DNA from: Dongia rigui
Lineage (GTDB): Bacteria; Pseudomonadota; Alphaproteobacteria; Dongiales; Dongiaceae
Direction of reading: 5' to 3'
DNA: 64,000 nt
Assembly: GCF_034044635.1 (NCBI RefSeq)
Contig: NZ_JAXCLX010000002.1
Coordinates: 620,001 to 684,000, forward strand
Part shown: positions 9,527-16,978 of the stretch, in pieces
Layout of the letters: the number at the start of each line of letters is the position of its first letter
How positions within the stretch are numbered: the stretch's first letter is position 1
Made by a program: the position numbers and the translations under genes
Notes under the pieces: generated by a model
Seen by the model: only the letters and a program-made list of their open reading frames with translations
What the model was told of the DNA's origin: nothing
Database searches by the model: none

Positions 9527-10320
9527 GCTGCCTCCGACGCGATCGCCACCTGCATGCCCTCGGGCAGAAATTGAATCTGCAGCTTGCCGTGGTGAGGCGA
9601 GCGTTGAATATGGGCCTCGACGCCGAAACCCTCCCGCAGCAATGGCCTGGTCAACACGTCATCCGGGTGGCCATGGGCGATCACGCGCCCATCCTTCAAA
9701 ACGACCAGCGCGTCACAGAACATGGCGGCCAGATTAAGGTCATGCAGGGCAATGACCGTCGTCACAGGCAGGCGGGAGACCAGTGACAGAAGCTCCAGCT
9801 GGTGCTGAATGTCGAGATGGTTGGTCGGTTCGTCGAGCAACAGCTCGGATGGCGATTGCGCCAAAGCGCGGGCGATCTGCACGCGTTGCCTTTCGCCGCC
9901 GGAAAGGGTCCGCCACAATCGATCGCGCATGCCGGCAAGGCCCGTCTGCTCCAGCGCGTTGTCGACCGCCGCTTCATCAACCTGTGTCCACGCGGCGAGC
10001 GTACCACGATGCGGCGTTCGGCCGAGCTGCACAATGTCGGCGATGGTAACCTCGATCTCGGTGTGAACCTGCTGCTCGACGAAGGCAGTCCGCCGCGCGA
10101 TCTGGCGCTGCGTCAGCTCAGCAATATCGGTGCCACCCAGCGTCACGACGCCGCTCTCCAACTGGCGCAATTTGCCCAGCAGGCGCAGGAAGCTTGATTT
10201 CCCAGAACCGTTGGCACCCAGCAGACCCAGCGTCTTGCCTTGGGGCACGTCAATCGACACGCCGTCGACGATCATGCGTCCGGCCGTGGACCAGCGGACA
10301 TTGCGCGCCGTAATGCTCAT
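9523..10320 (-). CDS. FecE/BtuD-type ABC importer ATP-binding protein
   Basis: 265 residues. Walker A GLLGANGSGKSSFLRLL, Q-loop around VEQQVHTE, signature LSGGERQRVQIARAL, Walker B ELLLDEPTNHLD and switch His in VIALHDLNLAAMFCD. This is the standard ATPase for class II importers of iron-siderophores, haem or cobalamin. The start overlaps the permease stop by 4 bp, and the stop overlaps the methyltransferase start, so the four genes form one tightly coupled leftward operon. Confidence 0.92.
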   Translation of the reverse strand: MSITARNVRWSTAGRMIVDGVSIDVPQGKTLGLLGANGSGKSSFLRLLGKLRQLESGVVTLGGTDIAELTQRQIARRTAFVEQQVHTEIEVTIADIVQLGRTPHRGTLAAWTQVDEAAVDNALEQTGLAGMRDRLWRTLSGGERQRVQIARALAQSPSELLLDEPTNHLDIQHQLELLSLVSRLPVTTVIALHDLNLAAMFCDALVVLKDGRVIAHGHPDDVLTRPLLREGFGVEAHIQRSPHHGKLQIQFLPEGMQVAIASEAA

Positions 10321-11369
10321 AGCGATCGTCTCCGCGAACGATAGAGGATGAAGGCGAAGGCCGGCGCGCCGAATAGCGCCGTCACCACGCCGATGGGTAG
10401 GATTTGCTGCGGGATGATGACCCGCGAGACGATGTCGGCCAGTACCATGAACAGTGCCCCACCCAGCAATGAAAATGGTAGCAGGCGCGCGTGCAGGGGG
10501 CCCACCAGGAAGCGCACGGCATGCGGGATGACGAGGCCGACGAAGCCGATCGACCCCACCATGCCGACCATGGTCGCCGTCATCAGGGCCGTCACCCCGA
10601 ACAGGACCAGGCGCACGCGGCGCACGTCGATGCCAAGCGACGCGGCGGCATCGTTGCCGAAAGTGAAGGCATCGAGCGCCCGGGCGTTGAGCAGGCAGAC
10701 GACAAAGCCCAACGTCGCGACCGGCGCCGCCAGATAGACGTCCGGCCAGCGCACGCCGCTGAGGCTTCCCAGCAGCCAGAACATCACGCCGCGTGCCTGT
10801 TCGGCGCTGGCGGAGGTGGCGACGATGTAGGAGGTGGCGGCATTGAAAAGCTGCGAACCGGCAACGCCCGCCAGGATGATGCGATCGGAACTGCCCCCGG
10901 CCCCAGCGGCCAACAGGCTGACCACGAAGAAGGCGACCACGGCACCGATGAAAGCGCCGCCGGCGACCGAGAGCAGGCCGGCACCAAGGCCCAGGATCAT
11001 CACCCCGACGGCACCCGTCGATGCGCCGGCTGATATCCCCAGCACATAAGGTTCGGCCAAGGGATTGCGCAGCATCGCCTGCAAAATGACACCGCAGACT
11101 GAGAGCGCCCCGCCACAACAGGCAGCGACCAGGGCCCGGCTCAAGCGGTAGTCCCACAGGATCCCCAGTTCGATCGGCGAAAGTGCCGTCTCGGTACCCA
11201 GCAGTTTATGGGCGATGGCCTGATAGGTGGCCGAGATCGGCGTCGGCACTTCGCCGATCGACATGGCCATGCCCACCGCCAGGCAGAGCGCCAGCACGCC
11301 CGTCAGGGCGAGTGCGGCCCGAAAGCCCCACCCGCCCCGAACGACGACATCGAGGGTATCGGCCCTCAA
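10317..11369 (-). CDS. FecCD family ABC importer permease
   Basis: About 350 residues with the FecCD/BtuC signature: RLSRALVAACCGGALSVCGVILQ, then NPLAEPYVLGISAGASTGA, and near the end GSIGFVGLVIPHAVRFLVGP. Roughly ten hydrophobic segments are visible. The probable start is the TTG at 11369, which overlaps the stop of the binding-protein gene (TTGA). No ATG or GTG lies in a better place, and a longer upstream reading would run inside that gene. The single permease gene implies a homodimer. Confidence 0.9.
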   Translation of the reverse strand: MRADTLDVVVRGGWGFRAALALTGVLALCLAVGMAMSIGEVPTPISATYQAIAHKLLGTETALSPIELGILWDYRLSRALVAACCGGALSVCGVILQAMLRNPLAEPYVLGISAGASTGAVGVMILGLGAGLLSVAGGAFIGAVVAFFVVSLLAAGAGGSSDRIILAGVAGSQLFNAATSYIVATSASAEQARGVMFWLLGSLSGVRWPDVYLAAPVATLGFVVCLLNARALDAFTFGNDAAASLGIDVRRVRLVLFGVTALMTATMVGMVGSIGFVGLVIPHAVRFLVGPLHARLLPFSLLGGALFMVLADIVSRVIIPQQILPIGVVTALFGAPAFAFILYRSRRRSL

Positions 11370-12391
11370 TTGGTCAGGCCGAAGGATTTGACGCCATCGG
11401 CCACCGCCTCGATGCCGTCGACGGTGCGCAGCGAGGGGTTCATCGCCTGGGAATCGATGATGACGATATGTCCTTGCTTCACGGCATCGAGCTGGCTCGC
11501 CACCGGATCCGTCTTCAGGAACTGGAGCTTCAAGTCGATGTCGTCGGCCGGGAAGCGGCGGCGGTCCATACGCGCCAGCACGATCACCTGCGGGTTGGCG
11601 CCGGCAATGGTCTCCCAGCCGACCAGCGGCCATTCCTCTTGCGTTGTTACGACGTTGCGCGCGCCCAGCTTGTCCATGATGTAGGCGGGCGTGCCGTTCT
11701 TGCCGGCGATATAGGCGTCGCCCTTGATCTCAGGACTGGAGAACCAGAAGACCATGGAAAGACCTTCAGCTTTCTTGTCGGCCACCTCGGCGATGGCCTT
11801 GTTCTCGCGCGCCTTCAGGTCGGCGATGAGTGCCTCGCCGCGGGCCTCGACATTGAAGATTTTCGCCATGTCGCCGATCTCCTGATAGACGAGCGACATG
11901 CTGAACATTTCCTTGCGCACGCCATCGCCCCCGCCGGAATTATCCTTGGCGACGCAATCGGCCGGCGAGACATAGGTCGGGATTTTGAGATCGTGGAATT
12001 GCTGGCGCGTACCGACCGATCCTTGCGGACCGACATGCCATTCATATTCCGCCGTCACCAGGTCGGGCTTCTCTGCCACCACGCTTTCGAAGCTTGGGTC
12101 GTTATCCGCCAGCCGCTTGATCTTGGCATTGGCGGCTTCAAAGGCCGGCATCACCGGCCCAAACCACACCGCCGTGCCGACCACTTTGTCGGCGAGGCCC
12201 AAGGAATACAGAATCTCCGTGCTGCTCTGGCCGATCGAGACGATGCGCGTGGGCGCCTGCTCGAAGGTCAGCGTCTCGCCGCAATTTTGAATCGTCAGCG
12301 GATACTGGGTCTCGGCATGTGCCGCGTGCACGCCCCACAGCAGACAGGCTCCGGCCGCCAAGGCCGCATGTTGTAACGTTTTACCCTTCAT
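11366..12391 (-). CDS. Periplasmic substrate-binding protein of FecB/BtuF type importer
   Basis: 341 residues. Signal peptide with cleavage after AHAE (MKGKTLQHAALAAGACLLWG ... HAAHA), then the TroA/BtuF fold: PTRIVSIGQSSTEILYSLGL, EKPDLV near residue 100, and GWETIAGANPQVIVL near residue 260. A GGAGGGAAAG Shine-Dalgarno precedes the ATG. First gene of the importer operon. Upstream lie a 32-bp palindrome (end 19 bp from the ATG) and, further back, a cobalamin riboswitch, so the cargo could be a corrinoid or a metal chelate. The family does not decide this. Confidence 0.9.
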   Translation of the reverse strand: MKGKTLQHAALAAGACLLWGVHAAHAETQYPLTIQNCGETLTFEQAPTRIVSIGQSSTEILYSLGLADKVVGTAVWFGPVMPAFEAANAKIKRLADNDPSFESVVAEKPDLVTAEYEWHVGPQGSVGTRQQFHDLKIPTYVSPADCVAKDNSGGGDGVRKEMFSMSLVYQEIGDMAKIFNVEARGEALIADLKARENKAIAEVADKKAEGLSMVFWFSSPEIKGDAYIAGKNGTPAYIMDKLGARNVVTTQEEWPLVGWETIAGANPQVIVLARMDRRRFPADDIDLKLQFLKTDPVASQLDAVKQGHIVIIDSQAMNPSLRTVDGIEAVADGVKSFGLTN

Positions 12392-12409
12392 CTTTCCCTC
12401 CGAGAGATC

Positions 12410-12441
12410 GAGATATGTAATGTTATAACATTACATATCTC
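12410..12441. promoter_or_regulatory. 32-bp perfect palindrome, candidate Zur operator
   Basis: The left half GAGATATGTAATGTTA is followed immediately by its exact reverse complement. The core ATGTTATAACAT is the same as that of zinc-uptake regulator (Zur) boxes described in alphaproteobacteria, from memory. It sits 19 bp upstream of the importer ATG and downstream of the riboswitch, so it could repress a second promoter just in front of the importer. As RNA it would also form a long AU-rich hairpin, but no U-tract follows, so a terminator role is unlikely. That it is an operator is strongly suggested; that Zur binds is inference. Confidence 0.7.
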
Positions 12442-12467
12442 TGGCAATAACTACAATGGATTGACCG

Positions 12468-12587
12468 TCATGACAATCCAGCGGGGGCAGACGAGGGGGA
12501 GCGGTCACGGCTGAGCGCCGACCGCCACGAAATCGAATTGATGATCGAGAAGCGCCCGGCTAGCCGGCGCGCCGAAAACGGCACCAT
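12468..12587 (-). CDS. Possible small leader ORF behind the cobalamin riboswitch
   Basis: A 39-codon frame (MVPFSARRLAGRFSIINSIS ...) starts about 55 nt after the B12 box, with GGAG 8 nt before its ATG. It ends 76 bp before the importer gene. It is where a translationally controlled riboswitch target would start. The composition is Arg/Ser-rich and resembles no family I know. It may be a decayed gene, a leader peptide or chance. Confidence 0.25.
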   Translation of the reverse strand: MVPFSARRLAGRFSIINSISWRSALSRDRSPSSAPAGLS

Positions 12588-12639
12588 ATCGACGTCTCCA
12601 TCTCGGGCACCCCGCCCGGGTTGAATCTGAACGCGTCGA

Positions 12640-12845
12640 TGGCAGGTCTCCTGACTCGCGGGTCGCAGCATGATGTGCCGGCCTTCCCGATCTCTTTGCA
12701 GAGGTCAGTGGCTTGGGTTGGCACCCAGCTATCCGCTTACAGTTGCGGGGGCAGTCACGGTTTTGGCCCCTTTTGGGTCGTCCGCACCGTGTTCCCTATT
12801 AATCCCCTGGAATCCATCCATGGGGGAACCATCGGGGTTTCTCTT
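12640..12845 (-). ncRNA. Cobalamin (AdoCbl) riboswitch
   Basis: Read on the minus strand, all classic blocks are present in order: AATAGGGAACACGGTG, the CCAAAACCGTGACTGCCCCC segment, GCAACTGTAAGCGG, AGCTGGGTGCCA, GCCACTG, GGGAAGGCCGGCA and the B12 box AGTCAGGAGACCTGCC (12642-12657). A GC-rich dyad (CCCGGGCGGGGTG) follows and could be the expression platform that hides a ribosome site. Riboswitches of this class repress cobalamin uptake or synthesis when adenosylcobalamin is plentiful. It points leftward at the importer operon, with an unusually long gap of about 250 nt. Confidence 0.96.
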
Positions 12846-12866
12846 AAGGCGCCGACGGGCGGGTCG

Positions 12867-14078
12867 TCAAGACGCCTGTTGCAGCCAGGCGGCGGCACCT
12901 TTGCCGGCGATGAGGCCGCTGGCGAAGCTGGCGGTCAACAGATAGCCGCCGGTCGGCGCTTCCCAGTCCAGCATCTCGCCGGCACAAAAGAGGCCGGGCA
13001 GCGATTTGACCATCAGCTGCGCATCGAGTGCGCCGAACCTGACGCCGCCGGCGGAACTGATCGCCTCGGCCATCGGGCGCGGCCGGATCAGATTGAGCGG
13101 CAACGCCTTCAGTCTTTCCGCGATGACGCTCGCATCGCCGCGTTCATCATCGCCCAAACATTCATGCAGCAGGGCGATCTTGACGCCGTCCAGGCCCAGG
13201 CTGGATTTGAGATGCGACGACAGCGATCGCGATCCGCGCTTGGCGAGCGCCGCCGTGATATCGGCCGTCTTGCGATGGGGCAGCAGATCGAGCTGCAGCG
13301 TGGCCGATCCGGCGCCTTTGATCGCCTCGCGCAAGGGGGCCGAGAACGCATAGATGAGTCCACCTTCAATGCCATTCTCGGTGACGATCGCTTCGCCATG
13401 GCGCCGCTCCCCGGCAAACACCGCGGCGATGTTTTTCAGCGCGGCCCCGGCGAACCGTTCGCGCAGATGGCCGCTCCAGTCGATGTCGAAGCCGCAATTG
13501 GCGGGTTCAAGCGGCGCAAGATCGATCCCCTGTTCCTGCAACAACGCCTGCCAGGCGCCGTCCGAGCCCAGTTGCGGCCAGGACCCGCCGCCCAGGGCCA
13601 GAATGATGGCATCCGCCGCGATATCGACCCGGCCACTGGGTGTGGCGAATGATGCGCCGCGCGCGCCGTGCCAGCCAATCCAGCGATGCCGGACATGAAT
13701 GCGCAAACCCTGTTGGCGCAGCCGATGCAGCCAGGCGCGCAGCAGCGGTGCCGCCTTCATCTCGGCCGGAAAGACGCGGCCGGACGTGCCGATGAAGGTG
13801 TCGACGCCAAGCGCCTGCACCCAATCGCGCAAGGCCTGCGGCCCGAACGCCTCAAGCCAGGCCGTCGCCTGGCGCTGCGCTTTGCCGTAACGGGGCAGGA
13901 ATCGCTCGAGCGGCTCGGAATGTGTGATGTTGAGGCCGCCGCGACCAGCCATCAGGAACTTTCGCCCCACCGACGGCATCGCGTCAAAGAGATCGACGCC
14001 GACGCCCGCCTGCAACAAGGCTTCCGCCGCCATGAGGCCCGCCGGCCCGCCACCGATGACGATCGCGCGCCCAGTCAT
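12867..14078 (-). CDS. TIGR03862-type flavoprotein (HI0933/YhiN-like NAD(P)/FAD-dependent oxidoreductase)
   Basis: 403 residues. N-terminal FAD-binding GxGxxG (AIVIGGGPAGLMAAEALLQAG), then SVGRKFLMAGRGGLNITHSE, characteristic of the HI0933/BaiN family, and a C-terminal FAD segment GLFCAGEMLDWEAPTGGYLL. The physiological reaction of most members is unknown; BaiN is implicated in bile-acid chemistry. The start overlaps the stop of the acetyltransferase gene by 4 bp (ATGA). The riboswitch follows directly downstream but is oriented away and is not expected to control it. Confidence 0.85.
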   Translation of the reverse strand: MTGRAIVIGGGPAGLMAAEALLQAGVGVDLFDAMPSVGRKFLMAGRGGLNITHSEPLERFLPRYGKAQRQATAWLEAFGPQALRDWVQALGVDTFIGTSGRVFPAEMKAAPLLRAWLHRLRQQGLRIHVRHRWIGWHGARGASFATPSGRVDIAADAIILALGGGSWPQLGSDGAWQALLQEQGIDLAPLEPANCGFDIDWSGHLRERFAGAALKNIAAVFAGERRHGEAIVTENGIEGGLIYAFSAPLREAIKGAGSATLQLDLLPHRKTADITAALAKRGSRSLSSHLKSSLGLDGVKIALLHECLGDDERGDASVIAERLKALPLNLIRPRPMAEAISSAGGVRFGALDAQLMVKSLPGLFCAGEMLDWEAPTGGYLLTASFASGLIAGKGAAAWLQQAS

Positions 14079-15271
14079 CGTCCTGGGTCATTGTCCTGGC
14101 GGAAGGGCGACAACGTCATCAGCCCCGTGATCTCGTTCTGCATCACGCGGCGCTCGCGCTCAAGATAGTCCGCCACCGCTTCACTGAAGCGCGGATCGGC
14201 AATCCAATGTGCCGAATGCGTCTCGACCGGCAAATAGCCACGCTGGATCTTGTGCTCGCCCTGTGCGCCGGCTTCAACGCGGGCGAGCTTGTGTTCGATC
14301 GCATAATCGATCGCCTGGTAATAGCAGCATTCGAAATGCAGGAAGGGCACGTCTTCGATGGCGCCCCAATTGCGGCCGAACAAGGCATCGCGGCCGCGCA
14401 GGTTGAGGGCGCCGGCAATGGGCTGCCCGTCGCGGAACGCCATGACCAGCACGACGCGGTCGCGCAAGGCATCGTGCAAGGCTTCGAAGAAGGCGCGGGT
14501 CAGATAGGGCCGGCCCCATTTGCGCCCGCCGGTATCCATGTAGAAGGCAAAGAACGCATCCCAATGTGCCGAGGTGAGCTCATCGCCGGAAAGTGCGCTG
14601 ATATCGAGACCCTGTGCCGCAACCGAAGCGCGTTCCTTGCGGATCGCCTTGCGCTTGCGCGACGCCAGGTCGCCGAGGAAATCGTCGAAACTGGCATAGC
14701 CCTTGTTGTGCCAGTGGTACTGCGTGCCCAGGCGATGGAGATAGCCATGGTCGACCATGTCCATGGCTTCCTGCTGTTCGCAAAACGTGACATGGAGCGA
14801 GGAGAGGCCGCTTTTCTCCGCCGTCTGCGTGAGCGCGCTGATAAGGGCGCTGCGCATCACGCTGTCATCGGCGCTGGGTTTCACCAACAGCCGTGGTCCC
14901 GGCACGGGCGAGAACGGGACCGCCACCTGAAGCTTGGGATAATACTTGCCGCCGGCCCGCTCATAGGCCTCAGCCCAGCCATGGTCGAACACATATTCGC
15001 CCTGGCTGTGGCCCTTGACGTAGAGCGGGGTGGCGGCGTGAATGACGCCCGCCGCATCCTCCAGCACGATATGCTGCGGCAGCCAGCCGGTGCCGCGCCC
15101 GACGGAACCGGAGACTTCAAGGGCGTTGAGGAAGGCGTGGCTGACGAAGGGATTGCCGTCGCCGGCACAAGCATCCCAGGCCGCCGCCGGCATGCTGGCG
15201 ATCCGGTCGACGACCCGGGCGGTGAGGGTGAGGTCTGTCAGCTTGGGGTCCGGCAAGCGCGTATTAGGCAA
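14075..15271 (-). CDS. Large GNAT/FemAB-like N-acetyltransferase family protein (COG3146-like)
   Basis: About 398 residues. Recognisable blocks are NPFVSHAFLNALEVSGSVG, YVFDHGWAEAYERAGG, YYPKLQVAVPFSPVPGPRLLV, ASRKRKAIRKERASV, GRKWGRPYLTRAFFE and HKIQRGYLPVETHSAHW. These match a conserved proteobacterial family annotated as GNAT N-acetyltransferase with FemAB-like architecture; the substrate is unknown. No ATG fits the N-terminus. The TTG at 15271 overlaps the RidA stop, and a second TTG is at 15256. The 4-bp overlap with the flavoprotein downstream suggests one operon: RidA, acetyltransferase, flavoprotein. Confidence 0.82.
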   Translation of the reverse strand: MPNTRLPDPKLTDLTLTARVVDRIASMPAAAWDACAGDGNPFVSHAFLNALEVSGSVGRGTGWLPQHIVLEDAAGVIHAATPLYVKGHSQGEYVFDHGWAEAYERAGGKYYPKLQVAVPFSPVPGPRLLVKPSADDSVMRSALISALTQTAEKSGLSSLHVTFCEQQEAMDMVDHGYLHRLGTQYHWHNKGYASFDDFLGDLASRKRKAIRKERASVAAQGLDISALSGDELTSAHWDAFFAFYMDTGGRKWGRPYLTRAFFEALHDALRDRVVLVMAFRDGQPIAGALNLRGRDALFGRNWGAIEDVPFLHFECCYYQAIDYAIEHKLARVEAGAQGEHKIQRGYLPVETHSAHWIADPRFSEAVADYLERERRVMQNEITGLMTLSPFRQDNDPGR

Positions 15272-15728
15272 GCTCGATGATGGCGTCGACTTCGACGGCG
15301 ACATTGAGCGGCAGCACATTGACGCCCACGGCCGAGCGCGCATGCTTGCCGGCATCGCCGAACACCTCGACCATCAGGTCGGAGACACCATTGGCAACCT
15401 TGGGCTGCTCGGTGAAGCCATCGACGCAGTTGACGAAGACACCCAGTTTGCAGACGCGCTTCACCCGGTCGAGATCACCCAGCGCGTTCTTCAACTGGGC
15501 AATGACGTTAAGGCCGCAGATGCGGGCCGCTTGCGCCGCCTGCTCGGTCGAGAATTCCTGGCCGACCTTGCCGATGAACTTGAATTCACCATTCCAGACC
15601 GTGACCTGGCCCGATACATAGGCCGTGTTGCCGGCGATGACGACCGGGACATAATTGGCAACCGGCACGGCGGCCTGGGGCAATTCGATCTTCAGTTCAG
15701 CCAAGCGGGCGTCGATTTTGCCGGCCAT
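15264..15728 (-). CDS. RidA/YjgF family protein (second copy)
   Basis: 154 residues: VVIAGNTAYVSGQVTVWNGE, ARICGLNVIAQLKNALGDLD and a C-terminal LPLNVAVEVDAIIEL strand, typical of the longer RidA subgroup. GGAG lies 8 nt before the ATG at 15728; a longer upstream reading lacks support. It heads a leftward operon and lies 117 bp from the divergent kinase/phospho-lyase pair. Because RidA proteins hydrolyse enamines released by PLP beta-eliminations, cooperation with the phospho-lyase at 16979 is a reasonable inference. Confidence 0.88.
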   Translation of the reverse strand: MAGKIDARLAELKIELPQAAVPVANYVPVVIAGNTAYVSGQVTVWNGEFKFIGKVGQEFSTEQAAQAARICGLNVIAQLKNALGDLDRVKRVCKLGVFVNCVDGFTEQPKVANGVSDLMVEVFGDAGKHARSAVGVNVLPLNVAVEVDAIIELA

Positions 15729-15845
15729 GATGTATTCTCCTTGGAAATCGTGCGTGGAAAGGTTCGGCGGCGATCCTAGCGGGTAGGGGACGCGCAATCC
15801 AGCATGTAAGCTTCCGTTGGCGGCGGCACCTTTTCCCGGCTATAA

Positions 15846-16964
15846 GTGCAGCCAGATGAGGGTTTTTACTCGGCGCAGATCTTGAACAACGACATCCCTT
15901 CCGCCCGAACAGCGGCACCCCTGTCCGAAAGTGCCGGTGATGGTCAGCTCGCGGCGCCCCCGCCGGTCCTTTCGATTGCCGAGGCCGAGGCGCTGGCCCG
16001 GGATTACTTCGACCTGCGCGGCGCGGCCAGCCCGCTTACCAGCGAGCGCGACGCGAATTTCCGCATCCGCAACGACCGCGGCAGCTATGTGCTGAAGATC
16101 GCCAACCCAGCCGAGGCAGCGCTCGTCACCAATCTCCAGACCATGGCGCTGCTGCATATCGAACGGATCGATCCAACCCTGCCGGTGCAGCGCGTGCTCC
16201 GCAGTATCCATGGCCGGCATGAGGAAATTCTGCGCGACGCGGAGGGCCGCCCCATGGTGCTGCGCCTGTTCAGCTATCTCGAAGGCGAGCCATTGGCCAC
16301 CGTCGCGCGAACGGCCGCACAGCGGCGGGCGATCGGCACTGCCTTGGCCCGGCTGGGCCTCGCCCTGCGCGATCTCAAGCATCCGGCCGCGGATCATGAG
16401 CTGGTCTGGGACATCAAGCATGCCAGCCGCTTGCGGCAGTATCTCCCCTATATCGAGGGCGACGACCGCCGCGCTCTGGTGGAGCGTGTCATCACTGCCT
16501 TCGACAACCATGTGCGGCCTGTCATGCCGTCTTTGCGCTGGCAGTTCGTGCACAGCGATCTCAACCCCTCCAATGTGCTGGTGAAGAAGGACCAGACGGA
16601 CGAGGTCGCCGGCATACTCGATTTCGGCGATATGGTGCATACGCCGCTCGTCAACGACCTCGCGGTGGCGGCGTCCTACCAATTGGGGCAGGAGGGCAAC
16701 CCGCTCGCCGATGCCGGGGATTTCATCCAGGCCTATCACGAGACCAACCCGCTCACCGCGACCGAGCTCGATCTGCTCTACGACCTCATTGCCGCGCGCA
16801 TGGCGACGACCGCCTGCATCACCAGCTGGCGCGCGGCGCGCTATCCGGAAAACCGCGACTATATCCTGCGCAACGCGCCGCGCGCCTGGGCTGGCCTCAA
16901 GGCTTTTGCCGACATGCCGCGTGAGCAGGCGCAAGATTGTCTGCACCGCCTCTGCGGTGCCTGA
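15846..16964 (+). CDS. Small-molecule kinase of the hydroxylysine kinase/homoserine kinase II (APH) fold
   Basis: 372 residues in the reading from the GTG at 15846; a TTG at 15882 is an alternative start. Protein-kinase-like APH fold: SPLTSERDANFRIRNDRGSY, YVLKIANP with the ATP-site Lys, the catalytic loop FVHSDLNPSNVLV (Asp and Asn) and the metal-binding ILDFGDMVHTPLVNDLAV. This resembles hydroxylysine kinase (HYKK) and the kinase half of kinase/aminotransferase fusions. The next gene, 14 bp downstream, is a class III PLP enzyme of the phospho-lyase group, so the two probably phosphorylate and then eliminate phosphate from an amino alcohol or hydroxy-amino acid. Confidence 0.82.
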   Translation: MQPDEGFYSAQILNNDIPSARTAAPLSESAGDGQLAAPPPVLSIAEAEALARDYFDLRGAASPLTSERDANFRIRNDRGSYVLKIANPAEAALVTNLQTMALLHIERIDPTLPVQRVLRSIHGRHEEILRDAEGRPMVLRLFSYLEGEPLATVARTAAQRRAIGTALARLGLALRDLKHPAADHELVWDIKHASRLRQYLPYIEGDDRRALVERVITAFDNHVRPVMPSLRWQFVHSDLNPSNVLVKKDQTDEVAGILDFGDMVHTPLVNDLAVAASYQLGQEGNPLADAGDFIQAYHETNPLTATELDLLYDLIAARMATTACITSWRAARYPENRDYILRNAPRAWAGLKAFADMPREQAQDCLHRLCGA

Positions 16965-16978
16965 AGGAGACAACGATC

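Noticed and set aside
10317-11633. 438-codon reading of the permease
   Set aside because: The first 88 codons are the binding-protein gene in another frame; length and coupling favour TTG at 11369.
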